This document shows, piece after piece, positions 1 to 6,788 of a stretch of 31,325 nt of DNA. The DNA is taken from positions 1-31,325 of the forward strand of contig JAEYSJ010000307.1 of NCBI GenBank assembly GCA_023434855.1, in the 5' to 3' direction. Made by a program: the position numbers and the translations under genes. This DNA is from Bacillota bacterium (GTDB lineage: Bacteria > Bacillota_C > Negativicutes > JAEYSJ01). Each line of letters begins with the position of its first letter. Within the stretch, counting starts at the first letter, position 1. The notes under the pieces are model-generated. The model was given only the letters and a program-made list of their open reading frames with translations, ran no database searches and was not told where the DNA came from.

Positions 1-208
1 GATCCGGACATTTGGATTTGAGTGCAGCGCCTTGGATCTTGCCGGTTTCAGCAATTGCTTGTCGAATGAACTTTTCCGCTTCTTCCGCTTTTCCTGCTTC
101 TCTGGCCTTGGTATATGTTAAACCGGTCCAGGTTGCGCGATGTCCTATGGCGCCTCTCTGAATGTCTACTACAGGGTCGTCTTTGATGTTAGTTTTATTA
201 TCAATCAT
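1..208 (-). CDS. Partial gene: N-terminus of an L-2-amino-thiazoline-4-carboxylic acid hydrolase-like protein
   Basis: Only the first 69 codons are in the window; the frame is open and runs off the left edge. The start ATG (206-208 on the plus strand) is preceded on the minus strand by GAGGGAG, a good ribosome binding site. The peptide has the pattern RGAIGHRATWTGLTY followed by a charged helix, and ends with KSKCPD. This resembles the beginning of the ATC hydrolase family (PF14196), whose members open with an R-x-x-I-x-H-R-A-x-W segment and often have a Cys-Pro-Asp shortly after. That assignment is from remembered family pattern only, and the catalytic part lies outside the window. The gene diverges from a GntR regulator, which is the likely controller. 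Function beyond the family resemblance cannot be stated. Confidence 0.5.
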   Translation of the reverse strand, partial: MIDNKTNIKDDPVVDIQRGAIGHRATWTGLTYTKAREAGKAEEAEKFIRQAIAETGKIQGAALKSKCPD

Positions 209-298
209 GTCTTTATAGCTCCCTCTCTTTACAATTAAAAATATTATTAGCTAATGTTAGGGCCCAGAATTCGTTAAAACAAATAACCAACTCGCCGC

Positions 299-515
299 TG
301 ATGTGATCAACACTAAATTATACAGCCTGCTGCTTGTCCACAAATTCACCACCTTTTATCAAGTCGCATAATGCCCCGGAGTCAACCTGATCATATCACA
401 AATTGTCTGAAATATCAATATGCTCCAAAAAACATTATAAATTTAGTAATATGGCTAGATATAATTGCAAAAAGAACAGAAAAAATGCTTTATTTATGGA
501 TTGCTGATATGATCA
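299..515. promoter_or_regulatory. Three copies of an 11-bp TGATRTGATCA motif, candidate GntR operators
   Basis: The divergent intergenic region 209-584 carries TGATGTGATCA at 299-309 (plus), TGATATGATCA at 388-398 (minus strand) and TGATATGATCA at 505-515 (plus). The copies differ by one base, and the last lies 69 bp before the GntR start. No other feature is evident in this region apart from a 66-codon open frame that overlaps two of the motifs and has no convincing ribosome binding site. Recurrence beside a GntR/FCD gene makes these candidate binding sites for autoregulation and for control of the divergent gene at 1-208. Binding is inferred; the motif is only partly palindromic. Confidence 0.5.
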
Positions 516-584
516 CGGCTGCAAAGTTGACTTCTAGTCCTTTTCTATGTATAATAATTTCGCAAATGTAAGGAGATATTTATT

Positions 585-1253
585 ATGGCTGAGAAAAACG
601 TTAATACGTTGAAGAATCAAGTTTACGATGCTTTGTTTCTTGATATTATCAGAGGGGTATATCCTGCAGAGACAATCCTAACTGAAAAATTCTTAATGGA
701 AAAGTACAGTGTCAGTCGTGCGCCGATACGAGAAGCGCTTACTCAACTGACCGGGACCCATATTTTATCTAGCATCCCAAGGCAGGGATACAAGATTGTC
801 CAACCAAGTGGGCATCAATTAATGGAAATAGTCAAATTTCGTTCTGCCTTGGAATCTTCTTTTTTGGGAAGTTATTGTATTTACATTGATGAATCATGGA
901 TCAAAGAGCTTAGAAACATCTGCGTAGACTATGTCAACTGCCCAGATAATGATTTTATGGCTCACTGGCGCCATAATTGCGAATTTCATCTAAAAATGTT
1001 TTCTCTTTATGGCAATCATTATTGCTATAAACTTTTAGAGGACGCGTTAAATATCCAGACTATTTACTTTGTACAAAAAAAGCACTACGCCACTATGGAT
1101 TTGCATTTGGCACTACTTGACTATTTGGAAAAAGGTGAGATTGCAACAGCTGTGAACATTTTAAAGGCGGATATTGAAAATCTTTTGCTTCCGAATGTAG
1201 CTCCGGTCCCTGTTGGACAGAGTGAAAATGATATGTTAGAACAACGCAAATAA
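585..1253 (+). CDS. GntR-family transcriptional regulator with FCD-type ligand domain
   Basis: This 222-residue protein has the two-part layout of FadR/FCD-subgroup GntR regulators. Residues about 10-75 form the winged helix-turn-helix, seen in VYDALFLDIIRGVY, LTEKFLMEKYSVSRAPIREAL and the wing IPRQGYKIV. Residues about 85-205 form an all-helical FCD-like ligand-binding domain, with conserved-looking FRSALESSFL at its start and a histidine at H128 (HNCEFHLKMF) of the kind that binds metal or carboxylate ligands in the family. The ATG is preceded by AGGAG at 571-575. Members usually respond to small organic acids. The gene is divergent from the ATC-hydrolase-like gene at 1-208 and preceded by three repeated motifs, so control of that gene and of itself is likely. 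The ligand is unknown. Confidence 0.85.
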   Translation: MAEKNVNTLKNQVYDALFLDIIRGVYPAETILTEKFLMEKYSVSRAPIREALTQLTGTHILSSIPRQGYKIVQPSGHQLMEIVKFRSALESSFLGSYCIYIDESWIKELRNICVDYVNCPDNDFMAHWRHNCEFHLKMFSLYGNHYCYKLLEDALNIQTIYFVQKKHYATMDLHLALLDYLEKGEIATAVNILKADIENLLLPNVAPVPVGQSENDMLEQRK

Positions 1254-1254
1254 A

Positions 1255-1292
1255 GCCGTGGGTCGCGAGTTCAAATATCGTTGTCGACTCCA
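1255..1292 (+). other. tRNA 3'-end fragment (T arm, acceptor half and CCA), possible integration-site remnant
   Basis: Two bases after the GntR stop codon the sequence reads as the 3' part of a tRNA: GGGTCGCGAGTTCAAAT, a five-base return strand, a seven-base acceptor strand and CTCCA. The T loop TTCAAAT is canonical. Four of the five T-stem pairs form, counting one G-T wobble; the pair next to the loop is G-A instead of G-C. No D arm or anticodon arm lies upstream, where the GntR coding region ends. It is therefore not a functional tRNA. Such fragments are commonly left by elements that integrate into tRNA 3' ends, so this may be an old attachment site. No integrase is in the window. Confidence 0.45.
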
Positions 1293-1303
1293 AGTAAATC
1301 AAG

Positions 1304-1326
1304 GCTCCAGGCAAATTGCCTGGAGC
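1304..1326. repeat. 23-bp near-perfect palindrome
   Basis: Two 11-base arms, GCTCCAGGCAA and its exact complement, are separated by a single base. A hairpin with about nine pairs and a small loop would form on either strand. There is no T-run after it, so a terminator role is uncertain. It sits between the tRNA fragment and a clear terminator. Confidence 0.5.
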
Positions 1327-1381
1327 GGTATTTCTCAATTTGTATGCTATTATTCCCCTTGCACGAATAGCGCCGAATGGC

Positions 1382-1414
1382 AAAAGCCACGATTGTAAAA
1401 AAATCGTGGCTTTT
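1382..1414 (+). terminator. Intrinsic terminator after the GntR gene
   Basis: The hairpin AAAAGCCACGATT / AATCGTGGCTTTT has a short A-rich loop and ends in TTTT. The A-run on the 5' side would let it work on the minus strand as well. It closes transcription from the GntR gene. Confidence 0.75.
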
Positions 1415-1639
1415 ATATATACTGCCGGAAAGTAATGAAGGATAGCGAAGGATTGCCTGCGCGAGAAGCGGGGCGTTGTTCTGTTATAACTTGAATATGA
1501 AATCTTACCATGTTTTTAATGTAAAAATTGAAAATAACTGAAAAAATATTGTAAAATAATAGTATTGATACTTTTAATCCGAAAAAACCGGCGGGATCGA
1601 TTTTGTTGAGGCCCAAAAGAGCGACAGAACAATAGACTT

Positions 1640-1704
1640 AAAACCAAGGTAGGCAGCCCGGATATTGCCGGGGTTTTCATGAAGGCATCAATGCGGGGTT
1701 GATG
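1640..1704 (+). other. Two hairpins in the leader of the membrane-protein gene
   Basis: A nested dyad (AAAAC and CCCGG pairing with CCGGG and GTTTT, 1640-1677) is followed by a second hairpin (CATCAA / TTGATG, 1686-1704) that ends just before the ribosome binding site of the next gene. It could be a regulatory leader. I compared it by eye with cyclic-di-GMP, fluoride, manganese and guanidine riboswitch patterns and found no convincing match. The rest of 1415-1639 shows nothing recognisable. Confidence 0.25.
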
Positions 1705-1720
1705 GTGAAAGGATTTGACA

Positions 1721-2323
1721 ATGAATAATCAAGAATCGGAAATTATGTTTTTTTTGGCGATATGGTTTTTTGCCGTTCCGGGCTATCTGTTCTACCGCCT
1801 GATGACAGATGATTCAAGGATAGCAAAAAAATTAAGTAAAATCGGTGTTGTGGCTAGCGCAAGAATTGATCAGCTGCAGCAAACGGGAACAATGGTAAAC
1901 CGGCTGCCGGTGATAAGGATTTGGGTCACCGCCTACCCTGACAATCAGCCGCCTGTTCAACTTGTCGTCAAAAAGTTGGTTTCCTATCTTTCGATGCCGA
2001 AAGCAGGCGATCAGGTAACCGTGGCTTTTAATCCTGAAAAACTAGAAGAATCAATGCTTGTAAGCCGGGAATACACCGAGGGGTTGGCAGGCCAAAATGG
2101 CCGCCGGACGGCAATACCGCCTAATTTTGTAGGCGACAACGACTGGAAAATCTGGATTTTCGGCTGGCTGTCACTGACATTTACAACGATAGGATTTCTA
2201 ATGTGTTATGGGCTTTTCAGCATTGGCGTCTATTTTTTTTCGCTGGTATTATTGGTGCCCTGTTTGCTGCCCGGATATTTTTTGGTTGGCATGATCCGCA
2301 AGAAGATGAGAACGGGAGCATGA
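1721..2323 (+). CDS. Membrane protein of unknown function, DUF3592-like
   Basis: The 200-residue protein has an N-terminal membrane segment (about 8-26), a central soluble part, and two membrane segments near the C-terminus (about 145-165 and 168-192), ending in a basic tail RKKMRTG. The central part contains V-x-V-x-F-N-P-E-K before a serine-rich stretch. This resembles the G-x-x-V-x-V-x-Y-D-P pattern of DUF3592 proteins, small-barrel domains held between membrane helices. ATG at 1721 is chosen because GAAAGGA (1707-1713) sits eight bases upstream; the in-frame TTG at 1715 is too close. The gene stands alone after two leader hairpins. No biochemical role can be assigned. Confidence 0.6.
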   Translation: MNNQESEIMFFLAIWFFAVPGYLFYRLMTDDSRIAKKLSKIGVVASARIDQLQQTGTMVNRLPVIRIWVTAYPDNQPPVQLVVKKLVSYLSMPKAGDQVTVAFNPEKLEESMLVSREYTEGLAGQNGRRTAIPPNFVGDNDWKIWIFGWLSLTFTTIGFLMCYGLFSIGVYFFSLVLLVPCLLPGYFLVGMIRKKMRTGA

Positions 2324-2392
2324 TTGCAGTGGGTTTACACTACGGATTGGCGATAAAGTCTTGGCATACATGAAACAAAAGGAGATAGAAAA

Positions 2393-2566
2393 ATGGCAGT
2401 TGTGAAATGCACAAAATGTGGTAAAGTGTTTAATACAGAGGGAGCAATACTGAAGCCGATAGGCGATGGTGGATATTTAGAATGTTGTCCCAAATGCGGG
2501 AGCACGAGTGTATATGGTGTGGACGGGTTTCAAGATGACGGGGATAGAATATGGGAGGGGTATTAG
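2393..2566 (+). CDS. Small zinc-ribbon protein (57 residues)
   Basis: ATG at 2393 lies eight bases after GGAG (2381-2384), and the frame runs to TAG at 2564-2566. The peptide begins MAVVKCTKCGKVF and carries a second CPKCG near residue 33, giving two CxxC knuckles about 25 residues apart. This is the geometry of a rubredoxin-like or zinc-ribbon fold that binds one zinc or iron ion. The C-terminus is acidic and glycine-rich. Small proteins of this type are common and mostly uncharacterised. It lies 69 bases after the membrane-protein gene and may share its transcript. Coding is supported by the ribosome binding site and the metal-knuckle pattern; function is unknown. Confidence 0.65.
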   Translation: MAVVKCTKCGKVFNTEGAILKPIGDGGYLECCPKCGSTSVYGVDGFQDDGDRIWEGY

Positions 2567-2599
2567 GAAGGAGGGACAGTATACCTGGCCTGATACAGG

Positions 2600-2622
2600 A
2601 GCACAAGGGACGGTTCTTTTAC
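2600..2622 (+). repeat. Relic of a dispersed AGGGACGGTTCTTTT-type repeat
   Basis: The sequence GCACAAGGGACGGTTCTTTT at 2601-2620 resembles a motif I recall as dispersed in clostridial and related genomes, often at the ends of small transposable or REP-like elements. Only one copy is visible and no partner was found nearby. The rest of the intergenic stretch 2567-2847 is AT-rich and shows no gene. Confidence 0.35.
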
Positions 2623-2847
2623 GTTAATATTTAGATATATGTATATTTTATAAAAGGTCATGGCAATTTTGTATAATGGTTATTATAGGTCTAAAGTATA
2701 TTTGTAAGTTTCCTCTAATAGAGTAGCCGTAAGGAAAACGATGAAATATAATGATAGAAATTATCTGCCGTTTTAGGAACATGGAATGTCCTCTGAAAAG
2801 CTTAATCGTCAGAGTAGAGCTTAATGTCTTCTTGGAGGTAATATACC

Positions 2848-5800
2848 TTGCTCACAGATGAGTATATACGTAAACAGGCCGGCACACCTGAGAACTATTT
2901 CCGTGGGATTCAATACTTTAAAGACAGCAGAGTGGTTCGTATAAGTATTTTAAACAATGTTATCTATGCAGAAGTGGCCGGTTCTGACCTATATGAAGTT
3001 GAAATTGAACTTGATCGGGCACAAGATAAGATTAAAACCATGTATTGTAGTTGTCCGCCATTTCACAATACTTATGGTGCTTGCAAACATGTTATTGCTG
3101 CTCTCAAAGCAGCACAAGACAACTGGCTGGACCTAACTAAGGCTGGTAGGCATAAACACAAGCACGCTGATGTGGACGAATTGTTGGCTTTCTTTCTAAA
3201 AGATGACAAAGCGTCGATTATATTTCATGGAGAAAAAACAAAAGTTAAGTTAGTACCAACTTATTGTTTTTCTACAGCGAACAACAAACGGGTAAACACA
3301 CTCGAATTCTCTATCGGTACCGGCAAATTGTATGTCGTCAGAAACATCAAAGACTTGATTAAGGCTTATGAGAACGAAGAACCTATTGTTTACGGCAAGA
3401 ATTTTGAGCTTATTCCGACTGAAATGGAATTCGATACTGAGTCTCAGGCATTATATGACTTAGTGAAAACCGCTTACTTGGAAGAACAGCAAATCAATAA
3501 CTGGTCTTCTGTCACAGCTACATCCACGCTGTTCCCAGAAGCTAAACAGTTTTATTTAACCCAGACCAATCTTAATAAGTTCTTTGACATAATGGGTGCG
3601 AGGCAATTTGCCGCGAAAATGCAAAATGAATGTGTTGTACTTAAAGTAATTAACGGGATTCCACCCCTTCTTTTTTCCGCCACAGACATGAAGCGTGGTA
3701 TAAAGCTTACCTTAGGCGTTGCAGCTAAAAGCGGGCCACTATATAGCATTGATAACGACTTTAGGCTTATATATCATGGAGGTATTATCTATCGAATTGA
3801 TCAGACTGTCTCTAAATACGTTAAACATTTGATGAAATACTTTGGCAGCAAGAGCCCGGATATCTATTTGCCTAAGTCGTCCTTATCTAATTTCTTTTCC
3901 TCTATGGTTCCGGCGGTTGAAAATATTGCTACAGTAACGATCGATGAAGCAATCTATGAAAAAACCTGTAAAGAAACCCTGGAAAAGGTTGTCTACCTGG
4001 ACAAATTCGGCAGCGGTATTAGTGTTCGTGTGTCCTTCCGATACGGTGATATTTTGCTTAACCCCGGGTCTAACGTGCAGATGACTGAAATTGATGGTAA
4101 AACTTTATTGCGGGATACCGTACAGGAAAACGTGTTGCTGCATATTTTCTACAAGCATGGCTTTGAATGGAAAGAAGGAAAACTATATCTTGAAGATGAA
4201 GAGGATATCTATAATTTTCTGCATCAATCACTTTCCAAGATCAACAATCTAGCCGAAGTCTTTTATTCTGAAGATTTTAAGACGATTCAGATTAAAAAAC
4301 CGTATAAAGTTAGTGCTGGAGTTAAGATTAGTTCAGAAACTGACTTACTTGAAGTAAGCATGGATTATGGAGATATGGCACCCCAAGAGATGATCGAAGT
4401 GCTGATGGCTTATCGAATGAAGAAGCGGTATTATCGGCTGCACAGTGGGGCATTTATTGATTTAAATACCCCTGAGCTTCAAACTGCGGCTAAACTTATT
4501 GACAACCTTGGCTTTTCATCTTCAGACATTGAAAACAAGGTAGTGCAAATCCCTAAGTATCAAGCTCTGCATTTGGATAATTTATCCAGAGAAAATGATG
4601 AATTTACTTTGGCACGGAGCGGTGATTTCGAACGTATGGTTCGCGACATACGGGAGCCGCAATATGGTGAATATGAGGTGCCGCAAACTCTGGTGAAAGT
4701 TCTGCGTGAGTATCAGATAACCGGCTTTAACTGGCTCAAATCGCTAGCGAGATACGGCTTGGGCGGTATCTTGGGCGATGAAATGGGATTGGGTAAGACA
4801 CTGCAGGTTATTGCGTTTATTTTATCAGAGCGAATCAAGGAACCTGCGCCTTCCATTGTAGTGGCACCGACATCGCTCATTTACAACTGGTCTGAGGAAG
4901 TAGCGAAGTTCGCTCCGGAGCTTACAGTAATAGTAATCGATGGACTGCAAGATGAGCGTAAAATCATGCTTGAGGATATCGAAGGTGCCGATATTGTGAT
5001 CACTTCCTATGGGATTATGCGCCGTGATGTCGGGCTTTATTCAACGAAGAAGTTTAAATACTGTTTTATCGATGAAGCACAAAACATTAAGAACCCCAAT
5101 ACTTTGAACTCGCAGTCGGTTAAGCAGCTTAAGGCTAGCAGTTACTTTGCATTAACTGGTACCCCAATGGAAAATACCCTGACTGAATTATGGTCCATTT
5201 TTGATTTCTTGATGCCAGGCTATCTTGGGTCTCATAAATCATTCGTGACGAATTTTGAAAGTCCGATTGCCAAAAATCAGGATATGGATGTTTTGCAAGA
5301 ATTAAATCGTCGCGTTAAGCCGTTCATCTTACGCCGCCTGAAAAGGGAAGTTCTAAAAGAACTGCCTGAAAAGATTGAAAGTAAAGTAGTTAATGAAATG
5401 ACTGGCCCGCAGGCTAGACTTTATCGTACATGGTTATCGCAAGCGAGAAACGATTTTGAAATCGAAGTCGCCGCGAATGGTTTTATGAGGAGCCAAATCA
5501 AGATACTATCGCTATTAACTAGGCTGCGGCAATTATGTTGCCATCCTTCGCTATTTATTGAGGATTACAATGGTGGCAGCGGCAAGCTTGACATGCTGCA
5601 GGAGCTTGTTGAGGATGCAATAGGAGGTGGCCACAGAATCCTTATCTTTTCGCAATTTACTGAAATGCTGGGGATAATAAAGAAGAAGTTAGAGTCTATG
5701 GATGTATCCTACTATTACCTGGATGGCGCTACCAAGTCTGAGGAGCGTGTCAAGATGGCGCAGTCGTTTAATGCAGGCACCAATGAAGTTTTCTTAATAT

Positions 5801-6102
5801 CTCTTAAAGCTGGTGGTACGGGCCTTAACTTAACTGGAGCTGATGTTGTTATTCACTTCGATCCGTGGTGGAACCCTGCTGTTGAGGACCAGGCGTCTGA
5901 CCGGGCGCATCGGTACGGGCAGAATAAGGCAGTACAAGTATATAAGCTTATCACCAAGGGTACGATTGAAGAGAAGATCTATACGCTGCAAGAAAAGAAA
6001 AAAGCTTTAATTGATACTTTGATTCAGCCTGGAGAGAACTTCTTAAGCAAAATGACAGAAGAAGAAATTCGCAGCTTGTTTGCGTCTCCGGAGTCCCTGT
6101 AA
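2848..6102 (+). CDS. SNF2-family DNA-dependent ATPase/helicase with N-terminal SWIM zinc finger
   Basis: The 1084-residue protein begins at TTG 2848, with GGAGG nine bases upstream. The SWIM finger is C67-x-C69-x9-C79-x-H81, a DNA- or protein-binding zinc module. A long middle region (about 100-610) matches the poorly conserved domain of bacterial SNF2 proteins. The ATPase follows: motif I DEMGLGKT (644-651), motif II DEAQ (742-745), motif III LTGTPMEN, and motif VI QASDRAHRYGQ near 1015-1025 in the C-terminal helicase lobe. All key residues are present, so it should be an active translocase. Roles proposed for bacterial relatives include RNA-polymerase recycling (RapA/HepA type) and DNA repair or defence. 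No methylase or nuclease partner sits beside it. A strong terminator follows at 6145-6198. Confidence 0.92.
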   Translation: MLTDEYIRKQAGTPENYFRGIQYFKDSRVVRISILNNVIYAEVAGSDLYEVEIELDRAQDKIKTMYCSCPPFHNTYGACKHVIAALKAAQDNWLDLTKAGRHKHKHADVDELLAFFLKDDKASIIFHGEKTKVKLVPTYCFSTANNKRVNTLEFSIGTGKLYVVRNIKDLIKAYENEEPIVYGKNFELIPTEMEFDTESQALYDLVKTAYLEEQQINNWSSVTATSTLFPEAKQFYLTQTNLNKFFDIMGARQFAAKMQNECVVLKVINGIPPLLFSATDMKRGIKLTLGVAAKSGPLYSIDNDFRLIYHGGIIYRIDQTVSKYVKHLMKYFGSKSPDIYLPKSSLSNFFSSMVPAVENIATVTIDEAIYEKTCKETLEKVVYLDKFGSGISVRVSFRYGDILLNPGSNVQMTEIDGKTLLRDTVQENVLLHIFYKHGFEWKEGKLYLEDEEDIYNFLHQSLSKINNLAEVFYSEDFKTIQIKKPYKVSAGVKISSETDLLEVSMDYGDMAPQEMIEVLMAYRMKKRYYRLHSGAFIDLNTPELQTAAKLIDNLGFSSSDIENKVVQIPKYQALHLDNLSRENDEFTLARSGDFERMVRDIREPQYGEYEVPQTLVKVLREYQITGFNWLKSLARYGLGGILGDEMGLGKTLQVIAFILSERIKEPAPSIVVAPTSLIYNWSEEVAKFAPELTVIVIDGLQDERKIMLEDIEGADIVITSYGIMRRDVGLYSTKKFKYCFIDEAQNIKNPNTLNSQSVKQLKASSYFALTGTPMENTLTELWSIFDFLMPGYLGSHKSFVTNFESPIAKNQDMDVLQELNRRVKPFILRRLKREVLKELPEKIESKVVNEMTGPQARLYRTWLSQARNDFEIEVAANGFMRSQIKILSLLTRLRQLCCHPSLFIEDYNGGSGKLDMLQELVEDAIGGGHRILIFSQFTEMLGIIKKKLESMDVSYYYLDGATKSEERVKMAQSFNAGTNEVFLISLKAGGTGLNLTGADVVIHFDPWWNPAVEDQASDRAHRYGQNKAVQVYKLITKGTIEEKIYTLQEKKKALIDTLIQPGENFLSKMTEEEIRSLFASPESL

Positions 6103-6144
6103 TACGATAGGCTTTAAGTTCCCTGGCTGTAGAATAGTTCGCTA

Positions 6145-6198
6145 AAATAAATATCCATGACTTACAAAGAGATGTAGGAAATGGATATTTATTTTTTT
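6145..6198 (+). terminator. Intrinsic terminator after the SNF2 gene
   Basis: The 14-base arms AAATAAATATCCAT and ATGGATATTTATTT pair exactly around a loop of about 22 bases and are followed by further T residues. The position, 43 bases after the SNF2 stop, fits termination of that gene. Confidence 0.75.
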
Positions 6199-6211
6199 GT
6201 CAGGAGGTTTA

Positions 6212-6418
6212 ATGATAACGGCGTTGAAATAATCAAATTATGAAGAATTGTTTGAAAAGTATCAAGCATTGCTGGTTAAAAACAGGAGCTTGCAAGAAGA
6301 AATAAAAAACTTGATGGCTAGGCTTGATGTTTCGCAACATCAGGCTGTTTCTGATGAAAATTTGTCAGAGCAACTTGCCAGGGTAGTGACACATAGTAAC
6401 GAGGGTATTTGGGTTTAG
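6212..6418 (+). pseudogene. Coiled-coil N-terminal fragment, broken by an early stop (resembles transposon-associated proteins)
   Basis: After a GGAGG site, ATG at 6212 opens a frame interrupted by TAA at codon 7. It then continues as SNYEELFEKYQALLVKNRSL, a heptad-like charged helix and a short tail before TAG at 6416-6418. The pattern Y-E-E-L-F-x-K-Y-Q-A-L-L followed by leucine heptads is what I recall from the start of proteins annotated as TOTE conflict-system primases and from some IS66-type proteins. The expected catalytic part is missing. A single C-to-T change (CAA to TAA) would explain the first stop. The name is a guess from pattern; the decayed state is seen directly. Confidence 0.4.
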
Positions 6419-6438
6419 TTACACAAATTGTACGCTCA

Positions 6439-6714
6439 AGGAGTTTGTTGCAAAAGTCATTTTAGTGCAAGCCCGTTCACAATATATCTACATTTATCTA
6501 ACGATAAACCCTATATTAAAGGCTGTTACAAAATACCCGTCTCTGTCGTTAGGCCTTTCAGTAGTAATCAGATGTGTCTTTGCTGTGCGGTTTCCCGGCG
6601 TTTAAATCAGGGTATTCTATAACAGTATAAAGGAATATTATGGAAAGTGTGTTTTTTGAAACACACTCTATTGTGGACATTTTGGATGATTCAAGGGTTT
6701 TGCAACAATCTCCT
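6439..6714. mobile_element. MITE-like element of about 276 bp with 17-bp terminal inverted repeats
   Basis: AGGAGTTTGTTGCAAAA (6439-6455) and the complement of TTTTGCAACAATCTCCT (6698-6714) match at 16 of 17 positions. TTGTTGCAAAA-type ends resemble those of several insertion-sequence families, and an internal GGCTGTTACAAAAT (around 6521) looks like a decayed further end. A separate perfect hairpin, AGTGTGTTT / AAACACACT, lies inside (6646-6667). No transposase frame is present. The whole stretch 6103-6788 otherwise holds only a terminator, the pseudogene fragment and short open frames without support. Target-site duplication was not clear. Confidence 0.4.
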
Positions 6715-6788
6715 AGGACTTGATCACGAGCTTCTTCGTCGTTTGGTCAGCTTATGTGAGCAGGGAATGAAAGGATGGGGAAACATTT

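Noticed and set aside
371..571. 66-codon open frame upstream of the GntR gene
   Set aside because: It has no ribosome binding site and no family pattern, and it covers two of the repeated operator-like motifs.
1640..1704. Known riboswitch class upstream of the membrane-protein gene
   Set aside because: Conserved blocks of the cyclic-di-GMP, fluoride, manganese and guanidine classes could not be placed.
6640..6723. 27-codon frame with AAAGGA upstream, considered as a RiPP precursor for the radical SAM gene
   Set aside because: It overlaps the right inverted repeat and a perfect hairpin of the mobile-type element, and has no leader-like or core-like features.
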